Positions 1-7,948 of a stretch of DNA of 64,000 nt are shown here, one piece after another. Source of the stretch: JAWKWH01 sp041397625 (GTDB lineage Bacteria; Pseudomonadota; Alphaproteobacteria; Rhizobiales; Rhizobiaceae); NCBI GenBank assembly GCA_041397625.1, contig JAWKWH010000002.1, positions 648,084 to 712,083 on the forward strand. Direction: 5' to 3'. Both the position numbers and the translations under genes were made by a program. Numbering within the stretch: position 1 is the first letter of the stretch; each line of letters begins with the position of its first letter. The notes beneath the pieces are model-generated. The model was not told the origin of the DNA, did no database searches, and was given only the letters and a program-made list of their open reading frames with translations.

Positions 1-3000
1 AGGGCGGCTATTTCGACAGCGAGGACGACGCCCGGGCGTTCATGGACGAGCTTGCCTACATGCTCGCCACCCAGCGCGTCGCGCCCAACTCGCCGCAATG
101 GTTCAACACCGGCCTGCACTGGGCCTACGGTATCGACGGTCCCGGCCAGGGCCACCACTACGTCGATCCGGAGACCGGCAAGCTGACGCGGTCGAAATCG
201 GCCTACGAGCATCCGCAGCCGCATGCCTGCTTCATCCAGTCGGTCGGCGACGACCTGGTCAATGAGGGCGGCATCATGGACCTTTGGGTGCGCGAGGCGC
301 GCCTGTTCAAATACGGCTCGGGCACCGGCTCCAACTTCAGCCACCTGCGCGGCGAGGGCGAACGGCTTTCCGGCGGCGGCAAATCATCGGGCCTGATGAG
401 CTTCCTGAAGATCGGCGACCGGGCGGCCGGCGCCATCAAGTCGGGCGGCACCACGCGTCGTGCCGCCAAGATGGTGGTCGTCGACATCGACCACCCCGAC
501 ATCGAGGACTATATCGACTGGAAGGTGAAGGAGGAGCAGAAGGTCGCCTCGCTGGTCACCGGCTCCAAGATCGTCAAGCGGCACCTGACCGCGATCATGA
601 AGGCCTGCGTCAATTGCGAAGGCCACGACGACGACTGTTACGACCCGTCGCTGAACACGGCGCTTAAGCGCGAAATCCGCGCTGCCAAGAAGAACGCCGT
701 GCCGGAAAACTACATCAAGCGCGTCATCCAGTTCGCCAGGCAGGGCTACACCGAAATCGAGTTCAAGACCTACGACACCGACTGGGATTCGGAAGCCTAT
801 CTGACCGTGTCGGGCCAGAACTCCAACAATTCCGTCAGCCTGAAGGACGACTTCCTGCGCGCGGTGGAGAACGGCGGCGAGTGGAACCTCGTCAACCGCA
901 TCGACGGCAGGGTCGCCAAGACGGTCGCGGCGCGTGACTTGTGGGAGAGGATCGGCCACGCCGCCTGGGCGTCCGCCGATCCGGGCCTGCACTTCAACAC
1001 GACGATGAACGACTGGCACACCTGCCCGGCGGCCGGGCCCATCCGCGCGTCGAACCCGTGCTCGGAATACATGTTCCTCGACGATACGGCGTGCAACCTG
1101 GCCTCGCTCAACCTGCTGCAGTTCCTGAACCGGGAGACGGCGAACATCGACCTCGCCTCCTACGAGCACGCGGTCAGGCTGTGGACCATGGTGCTGGAAA
1201 TCTCGGTGATGATGGCGCAGTTCCCGTCCAAGCAGATCGCCAAGCTTTCCTATGAATACCGCACGCTCGGCCTCGGCTACGCCAATATCGGCGGACTGTT
1301 GATGACCACCGGCGTGCCTTACGATTCCGACGAGGGTCGCGCCATCTGCGGCGCACTCACCGCAATCATGACCGGCGTCGCCTATGCGACGTCCGCCGAG
1401 ATGGCCGGCGAGCTCGGCCCCTTCCCCGACTACAAGCGCAATGCGAAAAACATGCTGCGCGTGATACGCAACCACCGCCGCGCCGCCCATGGCGAGACCC
1501 AGGGCTATGAGGGGCTTTCGGTCGAGCCGGTGGCGCTGAAGCATGGCGACTGCCCCGATGCCGACCTTATCGCCCATGCGAAATCGGCCTGGGACAAGGC
1601 GCTGAAGCTCGGCGAGAAGCACGGCTACCGCAACGCCCAGGCCACCGTGATCGCGCCGACCGGCACGATCGGCCTGGTGATGGACTGCGACACCACCGGC
1701 ATCGAGCCCGACTTCGCGCTGGTCAAGTTCAAGAAGCTCGCCGGCGGCGGCTATTTCAAGATCATCAACCGCGCCGTGCCGGCGGCGCTCAGAACGCTCG
1801 GCTATCCGGAAGCCCAGATCGGCGAGATCGAGGCCTATGCGGTCGGCCACGGCAATCTCAACCAGGCGCCGGCCGTCAATCCGTCCTCGCTTGCCGCCAA
1901 GGGCTTCACCGAAGACAAGATCGCGGCGCTGAACGAAGCGCTGAAAAGCGCCTTCGACATCAAGTTCGCCTTCAACCAATGGACGCTCGGCGCCGATTTC
2001 TGCAAGGACACGCTCGGCATCACGGAAGAGCAGCTCGCCGATTTCGAGTTCAACATGCTGGCTTTCCTCGGCTTCTCGAAGAAGGACATCGAGGCGGCCA
2101 ACATCCACATCTGCGGCGCGATGACGCTGGAAGGCGCGCCGCATCTGAAGGAAGAGCACTACCCGGTCTTCGACTGCGCCAATCCGTGCGGCAAGATCGG
2201 CAAGCGCTATCTCTCCGTCGACAGCCATATCGACATGATGGCGGCCGCCCAGCCGTTCATTTCGGGCGCCATCTCCAAGACCATCAACATGCCCAACGAG
2301 GCCACCGTCGAGGACTGCAAGGCGGCCTATCTGCGCTCTTGGAAGAAGGCGCTGAAGGCCAACGCGCTCTACCGCGACGGCTCGAAACTGTCGCAGCCGC
2401 TCAACGCCTCGCTGATCGAGGACGAGGACGACGAGGATGATGCAGTGGAGGCGCTAGCCGAGGCGCCGAAGGCGGCGGCCACCGTCGCGGTCACCGAGAA
2501 AATCGTAGAGCGCATCGTCGAACGCGTCGTGCGCGAGCAGGAGAAGCTGCCGACCAGGCGCAAGGGCTACACCCAGAAGGCCAAGGTCGGCGGCCACACC
2601 ATCTTCCTTCGCACCGGCGAATATGACGACGGCCGGCTCGGCGAGATCTTCATCGACATGCACAAGGAGGGTGCCGCCTTCCGCGCGATGATGAACAATT
2701 TCGCCATCTCGATCTCGCTCGGCCTGCAATATGGCGTGCCGCTTGAGGAATATGTCGAGGCATTCACGTTCACCCGCTTCGAGCCCGCCGGCATGGTGAT
2801 CGGCAACGATGCCATCAAGACGGCGACCTCGATCCTCGACTACGTGTTCCGCGAGCTCGGCATTTCCTATCTCGGCCGCCACGATCTCGCCCATGTCGAC
2901 CAGTCGGACTTCGCCTCCACCTCGCTCGGCAAGGGCGTGTCGGAAGGCAAGGCCCAGCCGGTCTCCAAGGGGCTGACGCGCGGCCACACGCTGAAGGTCG

Positions 3001-3458
3001 TGACCGGCAAGAGCGAAGAGCCCAAAGGGGCGCTGGGACCGGGATCTGCGGGCGGGGCACCTGCAGACGGCGGTGGCGCAAACCGGACGGTGATGTCCTC
3101 CTCCCATTCACCCGTCCGCGCCATCGCCGGCAATTCGCCGACCGCCGCGGCTGCGGCAGCCAAGACCGTGCTTGAACTGCAGGAGGAGGCCTCCGCCTTC
3201 AAGCGCGACTACGAGGAGAGCGCGCGCGAGTTCGCCGCCGAGATCGAGGCCGAGGAGACCCGCACCGGCGTCCTGTCGGCGGAAGAGGAAGCCGCCGACC
3301 GTGCCGCCGCCAGGAAACTGGAGGCCGACCGCCGGGCCAAGGCCGTGATGCAGGGCTATACCGGCAATTCATGCCCCGAATGCCAGAACTTCACCATGGT
3401 GAGAAACGGCACCTGCGAGAAGTGCGACACCTGCGGCTCAACGAGCGGGTGTAGTTGA
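1..3458 (+). CDS. nrdJ: Vitamin B12-dependent (class II) ribonucleotide reductase, 5'-truncated by window edge
   Basis: Adenosylcobalamin-dependent enzyme that reduces ribonucleotides to deoxyribonucleotides for DNA synthesis. The frame is open from base 3 (GGYFDSEDDARAF) through the first internal Met, so the true start lies upstream; about 1150 residues are present and roughly 100 are missing. Visible motifs are NSPQWFNTGL, the N-terminal redox Cys in HACFIQSVGDD, the thiyl-radical Cys in SNPCSEYMF and its redox partner in TACNLASLNL. Further on come CANPCGKIG, an acidic linker (EDEDDEDD), a TSCPD-type domain (GHTIFLRTGEYDDGRLGEIF) and a C-terminal Cys-rich tail (CPECQNF...CEKCDTCGS) that probably re-reduces the active site. 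An Ala/Glu-rich linker of about 110 residues joins the TSCPD domain to the tail. Identity is certain; residue roles are assigned by analogy with class I and II reductases. Confidence 0.97.
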   Translation, partial: GGYFDSEDDARAFMDELAYMLATQRVAPNSPQWFNTGLHWAYGIDGPGQGHHYVDPETGKLTRSKSAYEHPQPHACFIQSVGDDLVNEGGIMDLWVREARLFKYGSGTGSNFSHLRGEGERLSGGGKSSGLMSFLKIGDRAAGAIKSGGTTRRAAKMVVVDIDHPDIEDYIDWKVKEEQKVASLVTGSKIVKRHLTAIMKACVNCEGHDDDCYDPSLNTALKREIRAAKKNAVPENYIKRVIQFARQGYTEIEFKTYDTDWDSEAYLTVSGQNSNNSVSLKDDFLRAVENGGEWNLVNRIDGRVAKTVAARDLWERIGHAAWASADPGLHFNTTMNDWHTCPAAGPIRASNPCSEYMFLDDTACNLASLNLLQFLNRETANIDLASYEHAVRLWTMVLEISVMMAQFPSKQIAKLSYEYRTLGLGYANIGGLLMTTGVPYDSDEGRAICGALTAIMTGVAYATSAEMAGELGPFPDYKRNAKNMLRVIRNHRRAAHGETQGYEGLSVEPVALKHGDCPDADLIAHAKSAWDKALKLGEKHGYRNAQATVIAPTGTIGLVMDCDTTGIEPDFALVKFKKLAGGGYFKIINRAVPAALRTLGYPEAQIGEIEAYAVGHGNLNQAPAVNPSSLAAKGFTEDKIAALNEALKSAFDIKFAFNQWTLGADFCKDTLGITEEQLADFEFNMLAFLGFSKKDIEAANIHICGAMTLEGAPHLKEEHYPVFDCANPCGKIGKRYLSVDSHIDMMAAAQPFISGAISKTINMPNEATVEDCKAAYLRSWKKALKANALYRDGSKLSQPLNASLIEDEDDEDDAVEALAEAPKAAATVAVTEKIVERIVERVVREQEKLPTRRKGYTQKAKVGGHTIFLRTGEYDDGRLGEIFIDMHKEGAAFRAMMNNFAISISLGLQYGVPLEEYVEAFTFTRFEPAGMVIGNDAIKTATSILDYVFRELGISYLGRHDLAHVDQSDFASTSLGKGVSEGKAQPVSKGLTRGHTLKVVTGKSEEPKGALGPGSAGGAPADGGGANRTVMSSSHSPVRAIAGNSPTAAAAAAKTVLELQEEASAFKRDYEESAREFAAEIEAEETRTGVLSAEEEAADRAAARKLEADRRAKAVMQGYTGNSCPECQNFTMVRNGTCEKCDTCGSTSGCS

Positions 3459-3476
3459 GGAGGGCGCCTTTTACGT

Positions 3477-3660
3477 CGTCATCCCGGACGGAGCGTCCGA
3501 ACGAAGTGAGGGTAGACTAAACTGGGATCCATTCCATACGGCTTGGGCTTCCACCGCTGATGCAGAATGAGTCGTCACGGAGTGGATCCCGGATAAGACC
3601 ATCTCGTTTCACTCGCTGTCCTTTCCGGGATGACGAACGGCGTGATCACCACCCCGTTCC
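3477..3660. repeat. Inverted repeat doublet 1 (A1 forward, B1 reverse) of the GIY-YIG-associated family
   Basis: The left arm A1 starts GTCATCCCGGACG and ends GGGATCCATTCC near 3536. The right arm B1 (about 3576-3633) is its reverse complement, starting GGAGTGGATCCCGG and ending TTTCCGGGATGACG. Between them is a short loop containing TGCAGAATGA. Bases 3561-3660 recur at 4061-4160, exactly 500 bp downstream, with only three mismatches. The right end (3641-3660) runs into the last codons of the GIY-YIG gene, so the repeat includes that gene's 3' end. Confidence 0.85.
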
Positions 3661-3933
3661 GCGGAACAGTTCAAACCAGCCGGGATTGTCCTTCTCGATC
3701 AAGGCGATCTTCCAGGCGCGCCGCCAGCGCTTGATCTGCTTTTCGCGCTCGATGGCGTCGCGGACGTCGAAGTGTTCTTCGTACCAGACAAGGCGCATTG
3801 CGCCGTAACGCGATGTAAATCGCGCGCCCTTGCCCGCCTTGTGTTCAGGAACTCTCCGGGCCAGGCTGTTGGTAACACCGGTATAGATCGTTCCATCCTT
3901 CTTGCTGGCAAGCATATAGACAAAGCCCGTCAT
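3646..3933 (-). CDS. Solo GIY-YIG domain nuclease-like protein
   Basis: A 95-residue protein consisting almost entirely of a GIY-YIG (URI-like) domain. GFVYMLASKKDGTIYTGVT carries the two-strand signature, here in the VYML...IYTG form. LARRVPEHKAGKG supplies the conserved Arg and the following helix, and RLVWYEEH and REKQIKRWRRAWK match the C-terminal half of COG2827-type proteins. The start was chosen at the Met of MTGFVYML; the frame stays open upstream to 4032, but that part is repeat sequence. Repeat doublets lie on both sides, and the last codons (GTGW then stop) fall inside the right repeat. The family contains DNA-structure-specific nucleases. Whether this protein moves the flanking repeats is inference. 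Confidence 0.85.
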   Translation of the reverse strand: MTGFVYMLASKKDGTIYTGVTNSLARRVPEHKAGKGARFTSRYGAMRLVWYEEHFDVRDAIEREKQIKRWRRAWKIALIEKDNPGWFELFRGTGW

Positions 3934-3978
3934 GATTGTATCATGGCGAGAGTACGCCGATCCGACAACCAACTCTTT

Positions 3979-4160
3979 CGTCATCCCGGACGAGGTTTCA
4001 AGCGAAGCGAGAAACATCGAGCCGGGATCCATTCCGTTCAGATGGAGGTTTCACGGACGGTGCAGAATGAAACCTCACGGAGTGGATCCCGGATAAGACC
4101 ATCTCGTTTCACTCGCTGTCCTTTCCGGGATGACGAACGGCGTGATCACCACCCCGTTCC
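3979..4160. repeat. Inverted repeat doublet 2 (A2 forward, B2 reverse)
   Basis: A2 (3979-4043) begins CGTCATCCCGGACGAGG and ends GGATCCATTCCGTTCAGAT. B2 (about 4077-4134) is the inverted partner. The stretch 4061-4160 is a near-exact copy of 3561-3660 and ends with the same bases that encode the GIY-YIG C-terminus, here detached from any gene. A further GGGATGACGA fragment follows at 4161. Confidence 0.85.
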
Positions 4161-4241
4161 GGGATGACGAAGCGGTAAAGATGGACCGCTAATTGCTACC
4201 CTCTGACAGATCGCAGCGCTGATAGCTCGTCCCGCTCCCGT

Positions 4242-4306
4242 CGTCATCCCGGACGAGGTTTCAAGCGAAGCGAGAAACATCGAGCCGGGATCCATTCCGT
4301 TCAGAT
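4242..4306. repeat. Single repeat arm A3, identical to A2
   Basis: This 65-bp stretch is identical to 3979-4043 over its whole length (CGTCATCCCGG...TTCCGTTCAGAT). It has no inverted partner before the LRR gene begins at 4322. With doublet 2 it fills the 388-bp space between the GIY-YIG gene and the LRR gene; bases 4171-4241 show nothing recognisable. Confidence 0.85.
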
Positions 4307-4321
4307 CGAGCGGGCGACACC

Positions 4322-5155
4322 CTAGAACCGAACCTTTTCGTATCGAGCCTCCAGCATCTCGCGTTGCCCGGGCGTCATCGGAATTCCATCCAGCCAAAGG
4401 CGTTTCAGCGATTTTATCCGCTCCAGATGTGGAATTACCCCGGCCGCCGTCAGTCTCGTCTGGTCTTCGAAACCGCCAATGGACAGATACGCCAGGTTCG
4501 GAAGGCGTGACAGATGCTCCAGATCGGCCTCGGTGATGTCGGTTGACCAGACATCCAGGACGGCAAGCTGCTTCATTCGGCAAATTTTCCTGAAACCCTT
4601 GGAAGTCAGCTTGGACGCGCCAACCTCCAACTCGGTGATCGTCTCCGACTGAGAGACAATCGATGCCATGTCATCGTCGAATTCGGTGTCTTCGACATCG
4701 ATACTGGTGAGAGTCGGCATAAGCAGCAATCTCTCCAAGGCTCTCCGGGTCAGGTTCGAGAATTTCACGTCGATTGATTTCAAGTTGGGCAGCTTCGAAA
4801 ACTCGAAGAGGTCGTCCTCGGATACGCCGTACATGCAAACAAGTTTTTCCAAACCGCTTGCCCGTTCGAACCCGGTAAGCTTTCCTGGGTGTTTCAGCCC
4901 AAAAACGACAAGCTCGCGCAGGTTTGGTCTCGATATGACGTAACGCATCGCGGCACGCGTCACGTCGCACCAAATAACCAGACTTCCGACCGAACGCACT
5001 CGCTGAAGCTCCTTTGCGATCTTGACCGTGATCAGATCCTGATCACGGATGTCCACTTCTCCAAAGTGACTGGTGCTTTCAAACATCGCCAAGTCTTCAT
5101 GACGAAACGGCCCACGAAGGTTGAGCTCTGTAACTGAGTTCGGTTCTGGTTGCAT
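4322..5155 (-). CDS. Leucine-rich-repeat protein of unknown function
   Basis: A 277-residue protein built of irregular leucine-rich repeats such as LPNLKSIDVKFSNLTRRAL, MPTLTSIDVEDTEF, KQLAVLDVWSTDITEADL and LPNLAYLSIGG. These repeat with about 23-25 residue spacing and look like the LRR/ribonuclease-inhibitor style found in some bacterial cytoplasmic proteins. There is no signal peptide or membrane segment. GC content is visibly lower than in neighbouring genes, and the gene directly abuts the repeat cluster, which suggests acquisition by transfer. The start ATG is immediately preceded by the stop of a possible small upstream frame. LRRs mediate protein binding; partner and role are unknown. 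Confidence 0.75.
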   Translation of the reverse strand: MQPEPNSVTELNLRGPFRHEDLAMFESTSHFGEVDIRDQDLITVKIAKELQRVRSVGSLVIWCDVTRAAMRYVISRPNLRELVVFGLKHPGKLTGFERASGLEKLVCMYGVSEDDLFEFSKLPNLKSIDVKFSNLTRRALERLLLMPTLTSIDVEDTEFDDDMASIVSQSETITELEVGASKLTSKGFRKICRMKQLAVLDVWSTDITEADLEHLSRLPNLAYLSIGGFEDQTRLTAAGVIPHLERIKSLKRLWLDGIPMTPGQREMLEARYEKVRF

Positions 5156-5251
5156 TCAAAGTTCTCTGTCGGGAGCGACTAGCGCCGTTGTTCCCGCGAT
5201 CAGCGTTGCTGATATCGTCAATTCAACCAGAAAATGCAAGAAGTCGGCCAT
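5156..5251 (-). CDS. Possible 31-residue membrane peptide upstream of the LRR gene
   Basis: The short frame begins MADFLHFLVELTISATLIAG and continues TTALVAPDREL. It would form one hydrophobic helix. Its stop codon touches the ATG of the LRR gene, which would allow translational coupling. No convincing ribosome binding site is visible, so this is a weak call. Confidence 0.25.
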   Translation of the reverse strand: MADFLHFLVELTISATLIAGTTALVAPDREL

Positions 5252-5408
5252 GCACAATTGGAATGCAACAGGTGTCTGACGCGATGGACAGAGCGTCCGA
5301 ACGCAGAGAGGATATTCCGTCTGTTGTGACGAATGCGGGGCGTTCGTGCAGACATTGGATAGCGGCGACAAAACGGCTACCCTCCCTATTCAATCAGGAA
5401 CCCGTGCC

Positions 5409-5804
5409 ATGAAAATCACACGCGCAGACGAGCGCGCCTCGCGCCAAGGCCCCGAAGACTGGTTCACCGGGCGGGTACGCCTGGACCCGCTGTTCAATCC
5501 GCACGATCCGGAGCGCGTGCAGGGCGCGCAGGTCAGCTTCCAGCCCGGCGCGCGCACCGCATGGCACACCCACCCGCTCGGCCAGACGCTCGTCGTCACC
5601 GCCGGCACCGGCCGGGTGCAGACATGGGGCGGCCCGGTGCGCGAGATCGCGCCTGGCGACGTGGTCTGGTTCGAACCCGGCGAGAAACACTGGCACGGCG
5701 CGGGCCCGGAGACCGCGATGACCCATATCGCCATCCAGGAAGCCGAAAACGGCAAGACCGTCGACTGGATGGAGAAGGTCAGCGACGAGCAATATGGCGG
5801 CTAG
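5409..5804 (+). CDS. Small cupin-fold protein (COG1917-like)
   Basis: A 131-residue single-domain cupin. The metal-binding pattern is present: AWHTHPLGQTLVV gives the HxH of cupin motif 1, and FEPGEKHWHGA gives the His of motif 2, with GDVVWFEPGE as the strand before it. Length and layout match the small cupins annotated as (R)-mandelonitrile lyase-like or carboxymuconolactone-associated proteins, but substrate and reaction cannot be read from the sequence. The start at MKITRADERAS was preferred over an upstream in-frame Met at 5346 because family similarity begins there. It stands alone between the LRR gene and a decayed SEC-C gene. Confidence 0.8.
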   Translation: MKITRADERASRQGPEDWFTGRVRLDPLFNPHDPERVQGAQVSFQPGARTAWHTHPLGQTLVVTAGTGRVQTWGGPVREIAPGDVVWFEPGEKHWHGAGPETAMTHIAIQEAENGKTVDWMEKVSDEQYGG

Positions 5805-5882
5805 CGCCGCCTGTCGCCGGCGGAACCGCAACCGACCCCGGTTACTTGCGTTCCCTGAAAGTAGTGGGCGCGCAGCGCGCCG

Positions 5883-6096
5883 TCACAGCGGCCGGATTTC
5901 AGGCAGCAGCGCTTGAAATCTGCGTCCGGAACCGCACGGGCACGGATCGTTGCGGCCGAGTTTCTCGACCAGTTCGACGTCGCCGTGCACGGTGCGCGTA
6001 CCGGTCTTCACCCGTGTTTCAGACGGGAAGGACCTACGCCGCTTGGACATCACCTCGAAAGGACGGCAATTCGTCGTGTTTGCGGTTTCTGGCCAT
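5883..6096 (-). pseudogene. Frameshifted small SEC-C zinc-motif protein
   Basis: Three reading frames together spell a small SEC-C protein. A start with a good GGGGAGGCGACC leader at 6096 reads MARNRKHDELPSFRGDVQAA, then stops. The next frame (ATG at 6050) reads MSKRRRSFPSETRVKTG and VELVEKLGRNDPCPCGSG. After GSGRRF that frame runs to QALLPEIRPL, while the neighbouring frame gives FKRCCLKSGRC, the expected second Cys pair of the CxC-x8-CC SEC-C motif. So the metal site is broken in the longest frame. Either the gene is decayed or there are sequencing indels. An intact shorter protein of 55 residues (5883-6050) lacking the CC pair is the alternative. Confidence 0.55.
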
Positions 6097-6562
6097 GGTC
6101 GCCTCCCCTGCTCGAGCTGTTGCGGGACGGTGCAGATAGCGGCAAACGCCTTGTCATGCAAGCCTTTCCGCCGATGCGCGCCCGACACGCAAAGAGCCAG
6201 CCCGTCAAAACGGGGAGAGGTTTTATCCGCTCGACCGCGAAAGCCTTATTTTCGCGCCGCGTGATGGTCAATGACGACCAAATTCGTCCACGCCTCTCCC
6301 ACCCATGCGATGATCTTGTCGCCGTCCTTCGGGAAGCCGGGTCATGAACCGGCCCGGTCGGGGCGGCGGACGGGCGGTCATGGCACCGCACCGCATTGTC
6401 CAGATGAGCGATCAGCAAAGACCGCCCGTCTTCCCGCCTTCGCATCTCTCCTCCCGGCAATGAAGCGATGCGGACATGCCGGGCCTCCTGCAACCCGCGG
6501 CAAACCCGGTGGGCGACATCGCCGTGCGCGATTTGTCGGAAACGGAGTATAGAGCAGCCGTC
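6097..6562. other. Intergenic stretch without a recognisable gene
   Basis: About 466 bases separate the SEC-C remnant from the ankyrin gene. Open frames exist on both strands but look like GC-rich chance frames with Arg/Pro-rich translations and no domain or ribosome binding site. No hairpin with a T-run or repeat was recognised. Confidence 0.5.
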
Positions 6563-7234
6563 CTACCGCTCGAGAAGACCGGCGATCTCGGCATAGCCGC
6601 GCGCCTGCGCGAGTTGCAGCGGCGTCATGCCCTGGCGGTCGGCGATCGACTCATCCGCTCCGGCCGCAAGAAGGTGGCGCACGCACATCTGGTGATCCGA
6701 CCCGCCATCGCCGAGCACGACGGCCTCGATCAGCGCCGTCCAGCCGAGATTGTTGACGTGATCGAGCGGCGCGCCGGCGTCGATCAACACCTTGACCACC
6801 TCATGGTGACCCAGATGGGCGGCGGCGATCAGCGCCGTGCCGTCATAACGGCTGGTGATGTTGTCGGCGCGGTTGCCGGCCGCAAGCGCGGCCCGGAGCA
6901 TGGCGACGTCGTCGGCCACGGCGGCGATCGTCACCGCGTCGTAGGCATCGCTTTCCAGGGCGTTCATGTCGGCGCCCGCCTGCGCCAGCGCGGCAATGAC
7001 CGCCACTTGGCCCGCGAAGGCGGCGACATGGGCGGCGGTGCGGCCATGGCCGTCGCGGGCTTCCAGGTCGGCGCCCGACGCGATCGCCTTTTCCAGCGCC
7101 ACCAGGTCACCGGCATGGGCGGCCCGGTGCAGACCGTCGTAGCGATCGATCTCGACTGCGGACGGCGGCACCTGCGCGGCCACCGGCATCGTCAGAAGCA
7201 GACCCGCCAACATCACCAAACCGGCCTTCAACAT
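6563..7234 (-). CDS. Secreted ankyrin-repeat protein
   Basis: A 223-residue protein with an N-terminal signal peptide (MLKAGLVMLAGLLLTMPVAAQ), so probably periplasmic. At least four ankyrin repeats follow: DGLHRAAHAGDLVALEKAI, HGRTAAHVAAFAGQVAVIAA, DGTALIAAAHLGHHEVVKVL and QGMTPLQLAQARGYAEIAGL. The start at 7234 has an AAGGAG ribosome binding site seven bases upstream; an upstream in-frame start at 7375 would bury the signal peptide. Ankyrin repeats bind proteins; bacterial periplasmic examples sometimes sit beside catalase or peroxidase genes, but nothing of that kind is adjacent here. Partner unknown. Confidence 0.85.
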   Translation of the reverse strand: MLKAGLVMLAGLLLTMPVAAQVPPSAVEIDRYDGLHRAAHAGDLVALEKAIASGADLEARDGHGRTAAHVAAFAGQVAVIAALAQAGADMNALESDAYDAVTIAAVADDVAMLRAALAAGNRADNITSRYDGTALIAAAHLGHHEVVKVLIDAGAPLDHVNNLGWTALIEAVVLGDGGSDHQMCVRHLLAAGADESIADRQGMTPLQLAQARGYAEIAGLLER

Positions 7235-7542
7235 GGACTTCTCCTTCTCGGCTTCCGGTCGACAAACGGCCGCGCCGACATTTTCGTCCCCGCGCGGGAA
7301 CGCTCCCGTAGCGATTGATCTTGTCCACGTCCAGCGCTTGCGCGCGACAATGACAACCATGGACCGTTTCACCATTGGTTAACCATCGAGGCGCAGCATG
7401 GTTCGATCAGGTGAATGGCGGTTTGTGGAATGATGTGTGCAACGAACCTTGCGGCAGGGTCCGCGCGTTTCCGGCGATAAGGCAACGATCCACAGTCTGA
7501 ATTGCCCCGTTGGAAGGCGCGAAAGCCGCGAACGGAGCAAAC
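7235..7542. other. Intergenic region between divergent secreted-protein genes
   Basis: About 308 bases between divergently transcribed genes, so promoters for both should lie here. A GGTTAACC palindrome occurs near 7376-7383. No gene or clear promoter hexamers were recognised. Confidence 0.4.
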
Positions 7543-7860
7543 ATGACCAATCTGTTGAAAATCACGATCTTCCTGGCGATGGCGGTTGCGGCCGCATTCG
7601 TGTTTCTGCCGGCAAAGGCTTCCGCCGCGCCGGCGCTTTGCGGCAAGCGCGGCGAACTGATCAAGGTGCTCGAGAGCCGCTACAAGGAAAGCCGGCGCGC
7701 CGTCGGCCTGTCGCAGAAGGGCAGCGAGGCGTTCGAGGTGTTCGTCTCGGGCCAGGGAACCTGGACGGTGCTGATGACGACGTCGAAGGGGCTGACCTGC
7801 ATCATGGCGACCGGCCATTCGTGGAAGGACGTGGCGGAACTTGCCGGCGAGCAGAGCTGA
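7543..7860 (+). CDS. Small secreted protein, conserved hypothetical
   Basis: A 105-residue protein with a clear signal peptide (MTNLLKITIFLAMAVAAAF...AKASA) ahead of APALCGKRGELIKVLESRY. The mature part has two cysteines (PALCGKR and GLTCIMAT) that could form a disulfide, and ends TGHSWKDVAELAGEQS. The start at 7543 has GGAG spaced seven bases upstream; an in-frame Met at 7510 would place eleven charged residues before the signal. Proteins of this shape are common in Rhizobiales genomes without an assigned role. Probably periplasmic; function unknown. Confidence 0.75.
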   Translation: MTNLLKITIFLAMAVAAAFVFLPAKASAAPALCGKRGELIKVLESRYKESRRAVGLSQKGSEAFEVFVSGQGTWTVLMTTSKGLTCIMATGHSWKDVAELAGEQS

Positions 7861-7948
7861 AGGCGGTTGAAATGCGGCCCGCCCGGCGATAAGCCGGCCG
7901 GGTGGCAAGCATGATCAGACAGAAGCCGGCCGGCGCCGGCATGGCCGC

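Noticed and set aside
384..2228. Long open frame (614 codons) antisense to nrdJ
   Set aside because: It follows the codon periodicity of a high-GC gene on the other strand. Its translation is Arg/Val/Asp-rich with no domain, while the opposite strand encodes a clear NrdJ.
6050..6493. Open frame of 147 codons on the minus strand before the SEC-C remnant
   Set aside because: No similarity, no ribosome binding site, biased composition; it merely reads through the SEC-C start region.
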